Positions 32,939 to 42,487 of a DNA stretch of 64,000 nucleotides are shown piece after piece; position 1 is the first letter of the stretch, and each line of letters starts with the position of its first letter. The notes below the pieces were generated by a model, which had not been told where the DNA came from, searched no databases, and saw only the letters and a list, made by a program, of their open reading frames with translations. This stretch comes from Nocardioides humilatus. Lineage in GTDB: Bacteria > Actinomycetota > Actinomycetes > Propionibacteriales > Nocardioidaceae. The stretch is taken from positions 1,196,883 to 1,260,882 of the forward strand of contig NZ_VUJV01000001.1 of assembly GCF_008373755.1 (NCBI RefSeq). The letters are read 5' to 3'. Both the position numbers and the translations under genes were made by a program.

Positions 32939-34684
32939 TCAGTCCGCCGCGAGTCGCTGTGCTAGTCCCGTCGCCCGCTGGGCCCGGCGCTCGACGGCCG
33001 CGACGACCGACTCCGCGGTCCCGACGACGTGCACGCGCTCCTTGGCGCGCGTGACGGCGGTGTAGAAGAGCTCGCGAGTGAGGAGTGGCGAGTCGGGCGG
33101 CGGCAGCAGCAGGGTCACCTCGGCGACCTGGCTGCCCTGGCTCTTGTGGATCGTCATCGCGTGGAGCGTCTCGACCGCGCCGAGCCTCGCGGTCGCGAGC
33201 CAGAGGTGCGACCGGACCCCGGCGATCACCCCTCGCAGCTTGTCGTCCTCACGCACCACGACACCGGTGTCGCCGTTGTAGAGCCCGAGACCGTAGTCGT
33301 TGGAGGTCACCAGGAGCGGACGGCCGGCGTACCACTCCTGCCACACGGCCGGGTCGTGCTCGGCGAGCAGGCGCTCGGTGAGCCGGTTCCAGTGCGCGAC
33401 GCCGAAGGGACCATCACGGTGGGCGCAGAGGAGGCGGTGGGCGTCCATCGCTGCGAGAGCCGCATCAGCGTCACCCGCCAGCGCCGCCGCACGCGTGGCG
33501 AGCGCATGGTCGAGCAGCCGCGCGCGCAACGCATCAGCGCCGACCACCGGGTCGACCAGCTGCACCCGGTCGTCGTCGTCGGTCAGGAGCTCCACCACGC
33601 GATCGGCGTCGCCTTGCCGCAGCGCCTCGGCCAACGCGCCGATGCTCTCGCCGAACCGGTGGGTCGTGCGGAGCCCGGTAACCGCGCCGGGAGCCCGGCC
33701 GGCGAGGCCTTGGACGAGGTCGGCGAGGACCGCGCCGGCTTCGACGCTCGCGAGCTGGTCGGCGTCACCGACGAGCACCAGGCGGGCATCGGGCCGCACC
33801 GCCTCGAGCAGTCGGGCCATCATCGTCAGCGACACCATGGAGGTCTCGTCGACCACCACCACGTCGTGCGGGAGCTTGTTGCGCCGGTGGTGGCGGAAAC
33901 GGTTGCGCGAGCCGGGGGTCCACCCGAGCAGTCGGTGGAGGGTCGAGGAGCTCAGACCGCTGAGCCGAGCCCGGTCGGCGTCACTGAACCGCTCGTCGGC
34001 CTGCGCCTCCTCGACCGCCTGCTGGAGCCGGGCCGAGGCCTTGCCCGTCGGTGCGGTGAGCGCGACGCGGAGCGGCCGCTCGGACTGGGCCGCGAGCAGT
34101 GCGAGCAGCCCCGCGACGGTCGTGGTCTTTCCCGTGCCGGGACCGCCGGTCAGCACCGTCGTCCACTGGCGGGCAGCCGCGAGCGCCGCGGTGCGCTGTT
34201 CGTCGTAGCCAGCCGGGAACAGCCGGTCCGCGGTCTCGGCAAGCGCCTCTTCGTCGACCTGCGGTGCGGGAGCGGCCACCCGGGCCCACAGGTCGTCGCG
34301 CACCTGACCTTCTTCCCGCCAGAACCGGTCGAGGTAGAGCAGGCCACCTTCGCGGCGCAGCACGCCCGAAGCGGCGAGCACGCTGGCCGCGATGCGCTCC
34401 CGCCAGGAGTCGACCGCGGGCCAGGGCAGGTCGGCAGCACCCTCGCTGGTCACGAGCGCGTCGAGGTCGACGCACACCGATCCGTGGCGGGCGGCCCGCA
34501 CCAGGGCCGCGACGGCGAGCGCCACTTCGGGATCGACCTCGTCGGCCAACGCACAGATCCGCGTTGCGGCATGCACGTCGGCGCTGGTCAGCAGCCCGGC
34601 ACGGTTGAACGTCGCGAGCAGCCCGTCCGCGCGGCGGGCTACCCGGTGGTCGTCGCGCTCCTCGATCTCGAACAGCTCGGTCAT
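32939..34684 (-). CDS. recD: Exodeoxyribonuclease V alpha subunit, RecD helicase
   Basis: 581 aa. N-terminal helical domain that docks on RecC, then SF1B helicase motifs: GGPGTGKTTT (Walker A, 180-187), APTGKASARL (Ia), VVVDETSMVS (II), VLVGDADQLASVEAGAVLAD (III) and TIHKSQGSQ / FYTAVTRAKERV (V-VI). 5'-3' helicase of the RecBCD double-strand-break repair enzyme. Its ATG overlaps the recB stop (ATGA), giving the order recC-recB-recD. Confidence 0.95.
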   Translation of the reverse strand: MTELFEIEERDDHRVARRADGLLATFNRAGLLTSADVHAATRICALADEVDPEVALAVAALVRAARHGSVCVDLDALVTSEGAADLPWPAVDSWRERIAASVLAASGVLRREGGLLYLDRFWREEGQVRDDLWARVAAPAPQVDEEALAETADRLFPAGYDEQRTAALAAARQWTTVLTGGPGTGKTTTVAGLLALLAAQSERPLRVALTAPTGKASARLQQAVEEAQADERFSDADRARLSGLSSSTLHRLLGWTPGSRNRFRHHRRNKLPHDVVVVDETSMVSLTMMARLLEAVRPDARLVLVGDADQLASVEAGAVLADLVQGLAGRAPGAVTGLRTTHRFGESIGALAEALRQGDADRVVELLTDDDDRVQLVDPVVGADALRARLLDHALATRAAALAGDADAALAAMDAHRLLCAHRDGPFGVAHWNRLTERLLAEHDPAVWQEWYAGRPLLVTSNDYGLGLYNGDTGVVVREDDKLRGVIAGVRSHLWLATARLGAVETLHAMTIHKSQGSQVAEVTLLLPPPDSPLLTRELFYTAVTRAKERVHVVGTAESVVAAVERRAQRATGLAQRLAAD

Positions 34685-37600
34685 CGGGCGCTCCCGTCGA
34701 GGAGGTCGGACAGCGCGAGCACCATCGCGGCGGGCGGCTGCCAGCTGAAGACACCGCACGGCACGCCGTCGACCTCGGGAGTGTCCGGACCGCACATGCC
34801 GCGGACGTAGAGGTAGAGCACCCCGCCCAGGTGGGTCGCCGGGTCGTAGCCGGGCAGTCGCCAGCGGAGGTAGCGGTGGACGACGACGGAGTAGAGCAGC
34901 GACTGCAAGGGGTAGTGCGAGTGGAGCATCGCGTCGACGAGCAGTGGCGGCGCGTAGTCGGCGGCGGTGACCGGGCGGCCGACCTCACCGAGCCGGTTGG
35001 TCTTGTAGTCGACCACGAGGAAGCGTCCGCTCGGCAGCCGGAGCACCGCGTCGATGCTGCCGGAGAGGTAGCCCCGCAGCGACTGGTCGGCGAGCGGCGG
35101 CTGCTCGAGCCGATCGGCGTAGGCGACCATCGGGTCGTCGGCGTCGAGGTGCGCGCGCAGCACGGGTGCCAGGTCGGCCAGTCGCGCTTCGGACCGCAGG
35201 CCGCGCGCCAGGTCGCCACCGGCGAGCGGGATCTCGAAGTCGAGCTCGCGCAGGCGGTCGCGCAACGGGATCTCGGCGAGCGACAGGCCATCGGCGAGCG
35301 GGCCGAGCGAGGTGCGGTTGAGCGGTACGAGCGCCTCGGCGAGCTCGTCGGGCGTTGCCTCCGAAGGCCACCACCGCAGCTGTTCGAACGCGCGCTGCCG
35401 CAGCTCGGCCTGAAGATCGGCCGCCTCGGGGTCGGTGTGCTCGAGGATCGCGTGGACCAGCGAGCCGAATCCGGCTCCCGCAGGGAGGTCGGCCATCGGG
35501 GACGGCAGGTCGACGGCCTCGTCGACGGCCACCGCTCCCGCGGGGACCTCGTCGTCACCGGACTCGTCGTCCTTGCCGGGCCGCTCGGGCTCGCTCGTGG
35601 CGATGGCCTGCTCCTCGACCCTGATCAGCCCGGAGTAGGAGGTGCGCCGCCAGTCGAGGTCGATCTCCCGACCGAAGACCCGTGCGGCAAGGTGCTCGTC
35701 GGGGACGTCGACCCCAGCCAGGCGGGCGCGTGCGGTGCCGTCGGCGACCTCGGCCGTCGGGCCGGCGTAGTCGCGCTCGATCGTGCGCAGGATCTCCCGT
35801 GCGCGCTCGTCGTCGCTCACCGGCGCGGACGGCTCCATGTCACGGGTGCCGGGCCGCCGGCCGAAGAGCATCCGGTGCAGCGCGCCCTTCGCCGTACCTT
35901 CCTCGGGCGCCCACCAGGCGACGACCTGTGACTGCGCGCGGGTCAGCGCGACGTAGAGCTTGCGGAGCTCCTCGCCGGCCTCTTCGTTGCGGTGGGCCTC
36001 GAGGCTGTAGGCCCACTGGCGGCCGGTGCCGGCCACGTCGATCAGCCGCCGCAGCCGCGTCGGGTCGGAGCGATCGTGGAAGAGGGCGGTGGTGAGCGCA
36101 CGCTCGTAGCTGGCGTAGATGTAGGGCAGGTAGACGACCGGGTATTCGAGGCCCTTGCTGCCGTGGATCGTCACGATCTGGACGGCCTGGGCATCGGAGT
36201 CGAGCCGACGCGGCCGCTCGCCTGCAGCCGTGCGGAGTCGTTCGTCGCGGAACCACTCGAGCAGCGCGGTCAGACCGAGGCGCTGGCCGACGGCCTGCTG
36301 GTGGAGCAGCTGGCCGAGGTGGCGCAGGTCGGTGAGCAACCGTTCGCCGCCGACCCGACCCAGGATCCGACCGCTCAGCCCGCGCTCCTCGAGGGACTCG
36401 ACGAGGGCGGCGACCCCTCGGGTCCGGACCAGGATCGCCCCGTCGCGCAGCTCGTCGGCCACCTCGCCGGTGAGCGTGTCGTCACCCCGGACGATGTCGG
36501 TGATGTCGTAGCCGAAGAAGCAGGTGAGGGCCGCCGACCTGACCAAGGGCGCGCGGTGAGGGGCATCGAGAGCCTTGAGCAGCGTGAGCCAGTCGTCGGC
36601 GGCCGGGGTCAGGAAGACGTCGCCCCCGCCGTTGAGCACCACGGGCACGCCGCGCTTCTGCAGCGCGCCCTCGACCATCGAGCCCTGGTAGCGGTCGGAC
36701 ACGAGGCAGGCGACGTGGTGGGCCTCGATCGGCTTGCCGTTCCACGTCGCACCCGACCCGAGGAGGCCGACGACGTCGTCGGCGAGGTCGGCGGCGATGC
36801 GCTGGCGGGCCGGCCACCAGGGCACCAGGTCGTCCTTGAGCTTGAACCCGTCGCGGGGCAGCTGCCGCACGCGGAACGGCTCGGGGTGAGGTGCCCCGAC
36901 CAGCCGCGGCTGGGCATGAGCAGCAGCGACGTGGCGTACGACGATGTCGGGCGACCCGAGACCGGCGTGACCGAGCGTGGCGTTGAAGCGCTCGACGAGC
37001 GCTGCGTCGGACCGCCGGTTGGTGCCGAGGGTCGCGCGGGTCGTGGCCTGACGCGACGCCGCCAGGTAGGTGTCGACGTCACCACCGCGGAAGCCGTAGA
37101 TGGCCTGCTTCGGGTCACCGATCAGGATCAGGGTCGCGGCGCCGTGGAAGGCGCGCTCGAGGATCTGCCACTGCACCGGGTCGGTGTCTTGGAACTCGTC
37201 GACGAGCACGACCTTCCAACGCCCGCGCATCCGGGCCCGGGCCGGGGCGTCGTCGTGCTCGAGCGCGTGGGCGAGCCGGGAGAGCAGGTCGTCGTAGGAC
37301 TGGATGCCGAGGCGCTGCTTGCGGCGTTCCACCTCGTCACGGACCCGCTGTGCGAAGTCCGCCCGCGCCGCTGCGCCGGGGTGGGACGTGTCCGGAGGGG
37401 CGAGCTCGACCGTCTGGTGGAGGACGGCTTCGCGCCCGATCGCCGTCGCGACGTCACGGGGGAACGGCGGCGGGGTCGGACGGTGTCCGTGGTCGGCGAG
37501 GTAGAGGTCGTCGACCACCTCGATCACGAGCTCGTCGAGCGACTCGACGAGCGTCGCGGCGGTGTCGCTCTCGCTGGCCACGCCGAGGGAGCGGAGGACC

Positions 37601-38016
37601 ACGTGGCAGAACTGATGGGTGGTCGCGATCGTCGCGCTGTCGAACGAGGCCAACGCGTTGCGCAGCCGCTCCTGGCGACGGGTGAGCTCGACCGGGTCGA
37701 CATCAAGCAGGTGGGTCACCACCTCGTTGTCGGCCTGGACGTCACCGGTCGCGAGCTGGCGCGACACCGCCCGCTCGGCGGACGTCAGCTGCTCGCGGAC
37801 CCGCGATCGGAGCTCCTGGGTGGCCGACCGACTGAAGGTGATGACCAGCATCTCGTCGAGGGTCGCGATCCCCTCGGCGACGTAACGGGCCACCAGAGCG
37901 CCGACCGTAAACGTCTTGCCGGTGCCGGCACTCGCCTCGAGCAGGGTGGTCCCCTCGGGGAGCGGCCCGACCAGGTCGAAGATCGGCACCTCATCGGCGG
38001 GGTTGACGGCGCTCAC
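34681..38016 (-). CDS. recB: Exodeoxyribonuclease V beta subunit, RecB helicase-nuclease
   Basis: 1,111 aa from a GTG overlapping the recC stop by 4 bp. UvrD-type helicase: ASAGTGKTFT (28-35), VVLVDEFQDTDPVQW (II), GDPKQAIYGFRGGD (III), TIHGSKGLEYPVVYLP (V), LRKLYVALTRAQ (VI). The C-terminal nuclease domain has the catalytic set including LVHAILEHTD, DAVLRLPSGRFLVVDYKTN (Asp and Lys) and a late tyrosine-rich helix (LQSLLYSVVVHRYL). 3'-5' helicase and sole nuclease of the complex. Confidence 0.96.
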   Translation of the reverse strand: MSAVNPADEVPIFDLVGPLPEGTTLLEASAGTGKTFTVGALVARYVAEGIATLDEMLVITFSRSATQELRSRVREQLTSAERAVSRQLATGDVQADNEVVTHLLDVDPVELTRRQERLRNALASFDSATIATTHQFCHVVLRSLGVASESDTAATLVESLDELVIEVVDDLYLADHGHRPTPPPFPRDVATAIGREAVLHQTVELAPPDTSHPGAAARADFAQRVRDEVERRKQRLGIQSYDDLLSRLAHALEHDDAPARARMRGRWKVVLVDEFQDTDPVQWQILERAFHGAATLILIGDPKQAIYGFRGGDVDTYLAASRQATTRATLGTNRRSDAALVERFNATLGHAGLGSPDIVVRHVAAAHAQPRLVGAPHPEPFRVRQLPRDGFKLKDDLVPWWPARQRIAADLADDVVGLLGSGATWNGKPIEAHHVACLVSDRYQGSMVEGALQKRGVPVVLNGGGDVFLTPAADDWLTLLKALDAPHRAPLVRSAALTCFFGYDITDIVRGDDTLTGEVADELRDGAILVRTRGVAALVESLEERGLSGRILGRVGGERLLTDLRHLGQLLHQQAVGQRLGLTALLEWFRDERLRTAAGERPRRLDSDAQAVQIVTIHGSKGLEYPVVYLPYIYASYERALTTALFHDRSDPTRLRRLIDVAGTGRQWAYSLEAHRNEEAGEELRKLYVALTRAQSQVVAWWAPEEGTAKGALHRMLFGRRPGTRDMEPSAPVSDDERAREILRTIERDYAGPTAEVADGTARARLAGVDVPDEHLAARVFGREIDLDWRRTSYSGLIRVEEQAIATSEPERPGKDDESGDDEVPAGAVAVDEAVDLPSPMADLPAGAGFGSLVHAILEHTDPEAADLQAELRQRAFEQLRWWPSEATPDELAEALVPLNRTSLGPLADGLSLAEIPLRDRLRELDFEIPLAGGDLARGLRSEARLADLAPVLRAHLDADDPMVAYADRLEQPPLADQSLRGYLSGSIDAVLRLPSGRFLVVDYKTNRLGEVGRPVTAADYAPPLLVDAMLHSHYPLQSLLYSVVVHRYLRWRLPGYDPATHLGGVLYLYVRGMCGPDTPEVDGVPCGVFSWQPPAAMVLALSDLLDGSAR

Positions 38017-41000
38017 CAGCTCCCCACCTCGCTCTCGAGCAGCGGGCTCCACACGCGCATCGCGACGGCGCCGAACCGGTGCGGTTCGTCAGCCTCACCC
38101 GGCTCGTTGGTGCCCGGCAGCGGCGCCTTGTCACCCCACACCAGGACGTATTCGGCATCGAGCCGCTCGCCCTCGTAGCGACCGTCGTAGCGCCACGCTT
38201 GGTAGTCGACGCGATCGAGCGCGACGCTCGCGTCGGTGTTGGTGCGGCGGGCCCGCGCGTATTTGATCGACGACTTGAGCGGGAGGGGCAGCGGCGCCAC
38301 GAGGCCCTCGTCGCGCAGCGCGACCAGGTCGCGGAGCCAGCCGAGGGCGCGATGGTCGAGCGGCGCAAGACGGGAGACCTCGAGGTCACCGCGCGAGGTC
38401 TCGGGGCGCCCGATCGTCAGGCCGCGCCAGGCGCGGTCCTGATCGCTGGCCGCGAGCGCGAGCAGCTTGATCCACGAGTGGAGCCGGTGCTTCGGCCCGA
38501 GCTTCGAATAGCTGACCCGGACGAGCAGGTCGCCGTGGAGCTCGGGCACCGTGCCGCGCAGCCGCCGACCACCACCCAGGTCGACGTCGACGTCGACCGC
38601 GCGCTGCGCCGAACCGGTGTGGGCGAGCGCCTCGATGGCCAGCGGACGCGCCCGCCCGATGACCTTCTGCAGGATGCGGTCGCCGAGCTCACCGGGCGGG
38701 ACCACCCCGCGCCGCCGCTCGCGCAGCACCGCCGCGTCGGGGTGATGGCCGCGCATCAAGTCGCCGAGGATGCGATCTCCGACAGCCCACTCCTCCAGCG
38801 CGTCGAGCGCGATCGGGATGCGGTCGTCGACGGGCTCGTCCTCGCGGGGCAGCGCGATGCCCAGCCGCTGCTTGAGGAAGCCCTTGACCGGACCGCCGTA
38901 GAACTCGACGAGGTCGTCGAGCGCGACGTCACCGGCGACCGGAGGGGGCAGCTCACCGGCGAGGAAGGGCGGTGGCTCCTCGCGGTCGCGCTCGACAGCC
39001 CGGGCGCCCGCGAGGGCGAACCGGTCGAAGGCGAAGGCGTGTCCGGGCACGAGCGCGCCGGCCTTGAGGTTGCGCCGGTCGAACGGCTGCAGCGGGTGCT
39101 TGATCCGCACCTGCTCCGAGACGGACCGGCCGTCGCTGGTGCTGGCGGTGAGGTCGAGCGCGTCGAGCAGCTCACCGACCGGCACAGCCGGTGGTCGCGC
39201 CTGGCCGGTGAACTCGTTGGCGCCGGTGTAGGTGATCACCAAGGTGTCGGTCGCGGCGAGCACCGCGTCGAGCAGCAGCTGACGGTCCTCGCTGCGAGGG
39301 TCCCGCTCTCCGGTCATCGGTCGGCGCGCGAGGACGTCGTCGCCGTCGGTCACGCCGACGCGCGGGAAGACGCCGTCGTCGAGGCCGAGCAGGCAGACCA
39401 CCCGGTGCGGCACCGACCGCATCGGCACCAGCGTCGAGACGGTCAGCACGCCGGTGCGGAAGTTGGCACGGGTCGGCCGGCCGGCGAGCCGGTCGCCGAA
39501 CATCGCCCGGACGTCAGGCAGCCGGAGATCGACGTCGGAACCCGCGGCCGACCGGAGACCGTCGAGCTCACGCTGCACCTGACCCAGCTGCCACGCGTCG
39601 GCCGGACGCACGGAGGTCAGCGAGCCGACCCCCTCCTCGATCGTGTCGAGCCAGTGGTCGAGCGGATGAGTGCCGACGAGGCGGTCGGTGACCGATTCCA
39701 GGCGCGCGACGAACTCCGACAACCGGCCGATCAGGTCGATGTCACCGCTGCCGACATCGTCGAGCGGCAGCACGTCTCCGAGCAGGGCGTCGCTGTCGTC
39801 GGACAGCGCGATCCCGGAGAGCAACCGGTCGAGACCCGAGCGCCAGGTGTTGTCGCCGTAGGCCTGCAGCCCGAACTCGGTGCGGTGCTCGGCGTCGAAA
39901 CCCCACTTGACCCCGGCCTGCGCGACCCAGGTCGCCAGCAGGTCGAGGTCGTCGTCGCGGAAGCCGAACCGGCGCCGGACCGGCTCCGCGTGCGCGAGGT
40001 CGAGTACGGCGCCCACCCCTGCCCGGCCTCCCGCCAGGTCGAGCACCCGCGCCACCACAGCCAGCAGCGGGTTGGTCTGGTCGAGGGCGCGGTCGGCGAG
40101 GCTCACCCGCAGCCGATGGGCAGGGTGTCCTTCGGGACCGACCACGTCGGCGAGACCGAAGGCCGCCGACAGCAGCGGCGCGTAGCCCTCGATGTCCGGG
40201 CACATCACGAGGACGTCGCGAGGCTCGAGCATCGGGTCGTCGGCGAGCAGCCCGAGCAGCACCTCGCGGAGCACCTCGACCTGGCGGGCCGGACCGTGGC
40301 AGGCGTGCAGCTGGACCGACCGGTCGGTCGTGGCGACGACGCGGGTCGCCGGGTTGCCGGGGGCGTTGGAGCGCAGGTCGTGCTGCAGCCAGCCGAGCAG
40401 CGTCTCCCCCGCTGGTTGAGGTGCGAGCGAAGCGAGCCTCGAAACCAAAGGCTCATCGACCACCTCGTGAGCAGCCAACGCTCGCTGCAGCTCCCTGGTG
40501 TCGCGCCCCAGCGTCGCGAGCAACGGGTGCCCGACCTGCAGGTGGGAGGTGTCGTCGACCCGCGGGACGGCCCCACGGAGGTCGTCGAGCCGCGACCACA
40601 GCGCCTCGGAGGGGTGCGGCAGCCACAGGTGCACCTCGCGCTCGGCCGCCAGGGCGTCGAGCAGCTCGAGGTCGCCGGTCGCCAGCCGGGTGTGGCCGAA
40701 GAGGTTGACCCGCGCGGGCAGGGCGACCGATCCGGGGTCGAGGCGGAGCTTCTCGATCGCGGCGACCTGTCGACGCGCGGGATCGGGAGCACCGACCGCG
40801 GCGGCGAGCCGGCGCCACAGCTCGGGCTGCCAGAGGAGATCGGCAGGCACGGGACCACCCGCGCCGTCGAGGTCGCGCCCGGCCGCCCAGTCGGCGACCA
40901 GTGCAGGCCGTTGCGCGGCGTAGGACGCGAACAGGGCGGCGAGTCGCCGGGCGGTGGCGAAGCGCCGGCCCCGCCGCAGCTCACCGTCGTCGCCGTCGAC

Positions 41001-41363
41001 CGCATGGCCGAGGTGGCGCGCGAGCGTCGCCGCCCACGGCTCCGCAACGGAGGCGTCGATCACCTGGAGCAACGGCCAGGTCAACGCGTCGGCCGCCCAC
41101 GGGTCGTCGTCAGGTCGCCCGGACACCACGGCGAAGAGCGATCGCGGGCTCGTGAAGTCGACGCCGGCGCACACGCCGTCATCGCGCCCCGTCGCAGCAC
41201 CGAGCCGGTGGGAGAGCCGCTGCGAGAGCCAGCGCTCCACCCCCTTCGCCGGCACCACGACCACCTCCGACGCGAACGGGTCGGCCAGCGGGGTCGCCAG
41301 CAGGTCGCCGAGGGCGTCGGCGAGCTGGTCGGTCCGCGGGGCGCGGTGGAGGTAGAGGGTCAT
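38013..41363 (-). CDS. recC: Exodeoxyribonuclease V gamma subunit, RecC
   Basis: 1,116 aa, a catalytically inactive helicase-like scaffold that recognises Chi and splits the strands. Recognisable segments: FASEVVVVPAKGVERWLSQR at the N-terminus, the DVLVMCPDIEGYAPLLSAAF block, FRTGVLTVSTLVPMRSVPHR and VCLLGLDDGVFPR. First gene of recCBD. A TAACCT box 9 nt before the ATG may be its promoter. Codons for LVSRLASLAPQPAG coincide with a palindromic REP-like DNA element (40412-40448) that seems to have inserted in frame. Confidence 0.94.
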   Translation of the reverse strand: MTLYLHRAPRTDQLADALGDLLATPLADPFASEVVVVPAKGVERWLSQRLSHRLGAATGRDDGVCAGVDFTSPRSLFAVVSGRPDDDPWAADALTWPLLQVIDASVAEPWAATLARHLGHAVDGDDGELRRGRRFATARRLAALFASYAAQRPALVADWAAGRDLDGAGGPVPADLLWQPELWRRLAAAVGAPDPARRQVAAIEKLRLDPGSVALPARVNLFGHTRLATGDLELLDALAAEREVHLWLPHPSEALWSRLDDLRGAVPRVDDTSHLQVGHPLLATLGRDTRELQRALAAHEVVDEPLVSRLASLAPQPAGETLLGWLQHDLRSNAPGNPATRVVATTDRSVQLHACHGPARQVEVLREVLLGLLADDPMLEPRDVLVMCPDIEGYAPLLSAAFGLADVVGPEGHPAHRLRVSLADRALDQTNPLLAVVARVLDLAGGRAGVGAVLDLAHAEPVRRRFGFRDDDLDLLATWVAQAGVKWGFDAEHRTEFGLQAYGDNTWRSGLDRLLSGIALSDDSDALLGDVLPLDDVGSGDIDLIGRLSEFVARLESVTDRLVGTHPLDHWLDTIEEGVGSLTSVRPADAWQLGQVQRELDGLRSAAGSDVDLRLPDVRAMFGDRLAGRPTRANFRTGVLTVSTLVPMRSVPHRVVCLLGLDDGVFPRVGVTDGDDVLARRPMTGERDPRSEDRQLLLDAVLAATDTLVITYTGANEFTGQARPPAVPVGELLDALDLTASTSDGRSVSEQVRIKHPLQPFDRRNLKAGALVPGHAFAFDRFALAGARAVERDREEPPPFLAGELPPPVAGDVALDDLVEFYGGPVKGFLKQRLGIALPREDEPVDDRIPIALDALEEWAVGDRILGDLMRGHHPDAAVLRERRRGVVPPGELGDRILQKVIGRARPLAIEALAHTGSAQRAVDVDVDLGGGRRLRGTVPELHGDLLVRVSYSKLGPKHRLHSWIKLLALAASDQDRAWRGLTIGRPETSRGDLEVSRLAPLDHRALGWLRDLVALRDEGLVAPLPLPLKSSIKYARARRTNTDASVALDRVDYQAWRYDGRYEGERLDAEYVLVWGDKAPLPGTNEPGEADEPHRFGAVAMRVWSPLLESEVGSW
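40412..40448. repeat. REP-like palindromic element inside recC
   Basis: GGTTGAGG and CCTCGAAACC arms surround TGCGAGCGAAGCGAG, whose centre GCGAAGC is a very stable DNA mini-hairpin. I recall elements of this type (GAGGCTCGCTTCGCTCGCAC) as abundant in Nocardioidaceae genomes; that memory needs a search to confirm. It is read in frame as part of RecC. Confidence 0.55.
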
Positions 41364-41421
41364 CGCGGGCTGAGGTTAGCCCCGGGGTCCGACGCGTGGG
41401 GCCGCGCGTGTCCGCACGACG

Positions 41422-41934
41422 TCAGGCGTCGCGGTGGTGCAGGTGCTCCCGAACGTCCTCGTCGGCATCGTCGATCTCCCCCTGCAGGGCGAGCACGGCG
41501 TCCGGCTTCCCGTGGAAGCGGCCGTAGGAGTAGAAGATCAGGGCGAGCGCGAGGAAGCCCGAGATGATCTGCGTGATGCCGGTCCACATGCCGCCCGGCA
41601 GCCACCAGTCGTCGTCGACCGGCCACCAGGACGGTTCGTCCGGCTGCATGATCCACAGGACGCCGCAGAGCGCCAACCCGATCGAGAAGAGGGTGGACAG
41701 CGCGATCCTCGGCCACGTCTCGACGCTCTCAGCAGCACCCTTGAGCGCCCGCAGCCGGACCGGCTCGCTCCACCGCTCCGCCCACGAGTACTGCCGCGAC
41801 AACACGGCGAGGCCGGCGAACATCAGCAGCAGCCCGGGGCCGGGCAGGACCAAAGCCGCGATGCCGGCCAGGAGCAGCAGCCAGCCGACCACCTCGAGCA
41901 GAAGCCGCTTGGCCGCACCGGTCATGGCACTCAT
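41422..41934 (-). CDS. PGPGW-motif transmembrane protein
   Basis: 170 aa with about four TM helices. The hairpin LLLLAGIAALVLPGPGLLLMFAGLAVLS has the PGPG signature of the PGPGW family; a second hydrophobic pair and a Trp-rich external loop (SWWPVDDDWWLPGGMW) follow. The tail is acidic and His-rich. The ATG at 41925 is better placed relative to AAGGCAGG than that at 41934. Function unknown. Confidence 0.83.
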   Translation of the reverse strand: MSAMTGAAKRLLLEVVGWLLLLAGIAALVLPGPGLLLMFAGLAVLSRQYSWAERWSEPVRLRALKGAAESVETWPRIALSTLFSIGLALCGVLWIMQPDEPSWWPVDDDWWLPGGMWTGITQIISGFLALALIFYSYGRFHGKPDAVLALQGEIDDADEDVREHLHHRDA

Positions 41935-41948
41935 CCTGCCTTAGAAGC

Positions 41949-42446
41949 TCAACCGCCGAATTTGCGGAGATACGCCAGTGCGTCCTCGTCGGCGCGTCCG
42001 TGCTCCGCAGCGATCCGCGCCCACTTCATCGCCATCTCGTGGAAGCGCAGCGGGTTGTAGACGTCCTCCTCGCGGGAGAAGAGCCCGTCGCCGGCGTACG
42101 TCATGATCGTGATGTTGGGCTCCTCCAACAGCGTGCCGTCACCGGGGTCGGGCATCGGGTTGCGCACCTCGCAGACCAGCCGCGCGGCGTCGGCGTCGAC
42201 GACCTGCCAGCTGAGCGGGAAGCCCGTCATGACGCGACCGGGATAGCTCGTCATCGTGCGCACCGACCATGCCCTGATCTCGTCGCGACCGCGGAAGGTG
42301 CCCATGGCGTGCTCGACGTAGACCGCGTCCTCGGTGAAGAGGTCGGCGTATCCGGTCCAATCACCGGTCGCCACGATGTCGGCGACCTTGCTATGGAAGA
42401 CGGCGTAGGCCTCGGAGATCTCGTCGGCGCTGAAGCGGGGGCTCAC
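41949..42446 (-). CDS. SnoaL/NTF2-like domain protein
   Basis: 165 aa from the GTG at 42446 (a TTG at 42458 is possible). Cone-shaped NTF2 fold pattern: VADIVATGDWTGYADLFTEDAVYVEHAMGTFRGRDEIRAW is split here by convention into the DW...LFTEDAVYVEH and GRDEIRAW parts. Residues D, E and H fit an active cavity of SnoaL cyclase/isomerase type, but many members only bind ligands. Single gene, divergent from the adenylate cyclase. Confidence 0.82.
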   Translation of the reverse strand: MSPRFSADEISEAYAVFHSKVADIVATGDWTGYADLFTEDAVYVEHAMGTFRGRDEIRAWSVRTMTSYPGRVMTGFPLSWQVVDADAARLVCEVRNPMPDPGDGTLLEEPNITIMTYAGDGLFSREEDVYNPLRFHEMAMKWARIAAEHGRADEDALAYLRKFGG

Positions 42447-42474
42447 GCCCCGAATCAAACCACTGCTGAACCAC

Positions 42475-42480
42475 TAGGCT
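42475..42480 (+). promoter_or_regulatory. -10 box, leaderless adenylate cyclase
   Basis: TAGGCT with 7 nt to the ATG at 42488. Confidence 0.55.
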
Positions 42481-42487
42481 CACACGC

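Noticed and set aside
38079-41567. A 1.1-kaa open frame on the plus strand opposite recC, and similar long frames opposite recB, pckG and the exporters
   Set aside because: GC-rich third positions open the antisense frames; the translations are Arg/Gly/Glu-rich without motifs, while the opposite strand encodes recognisable proteins.
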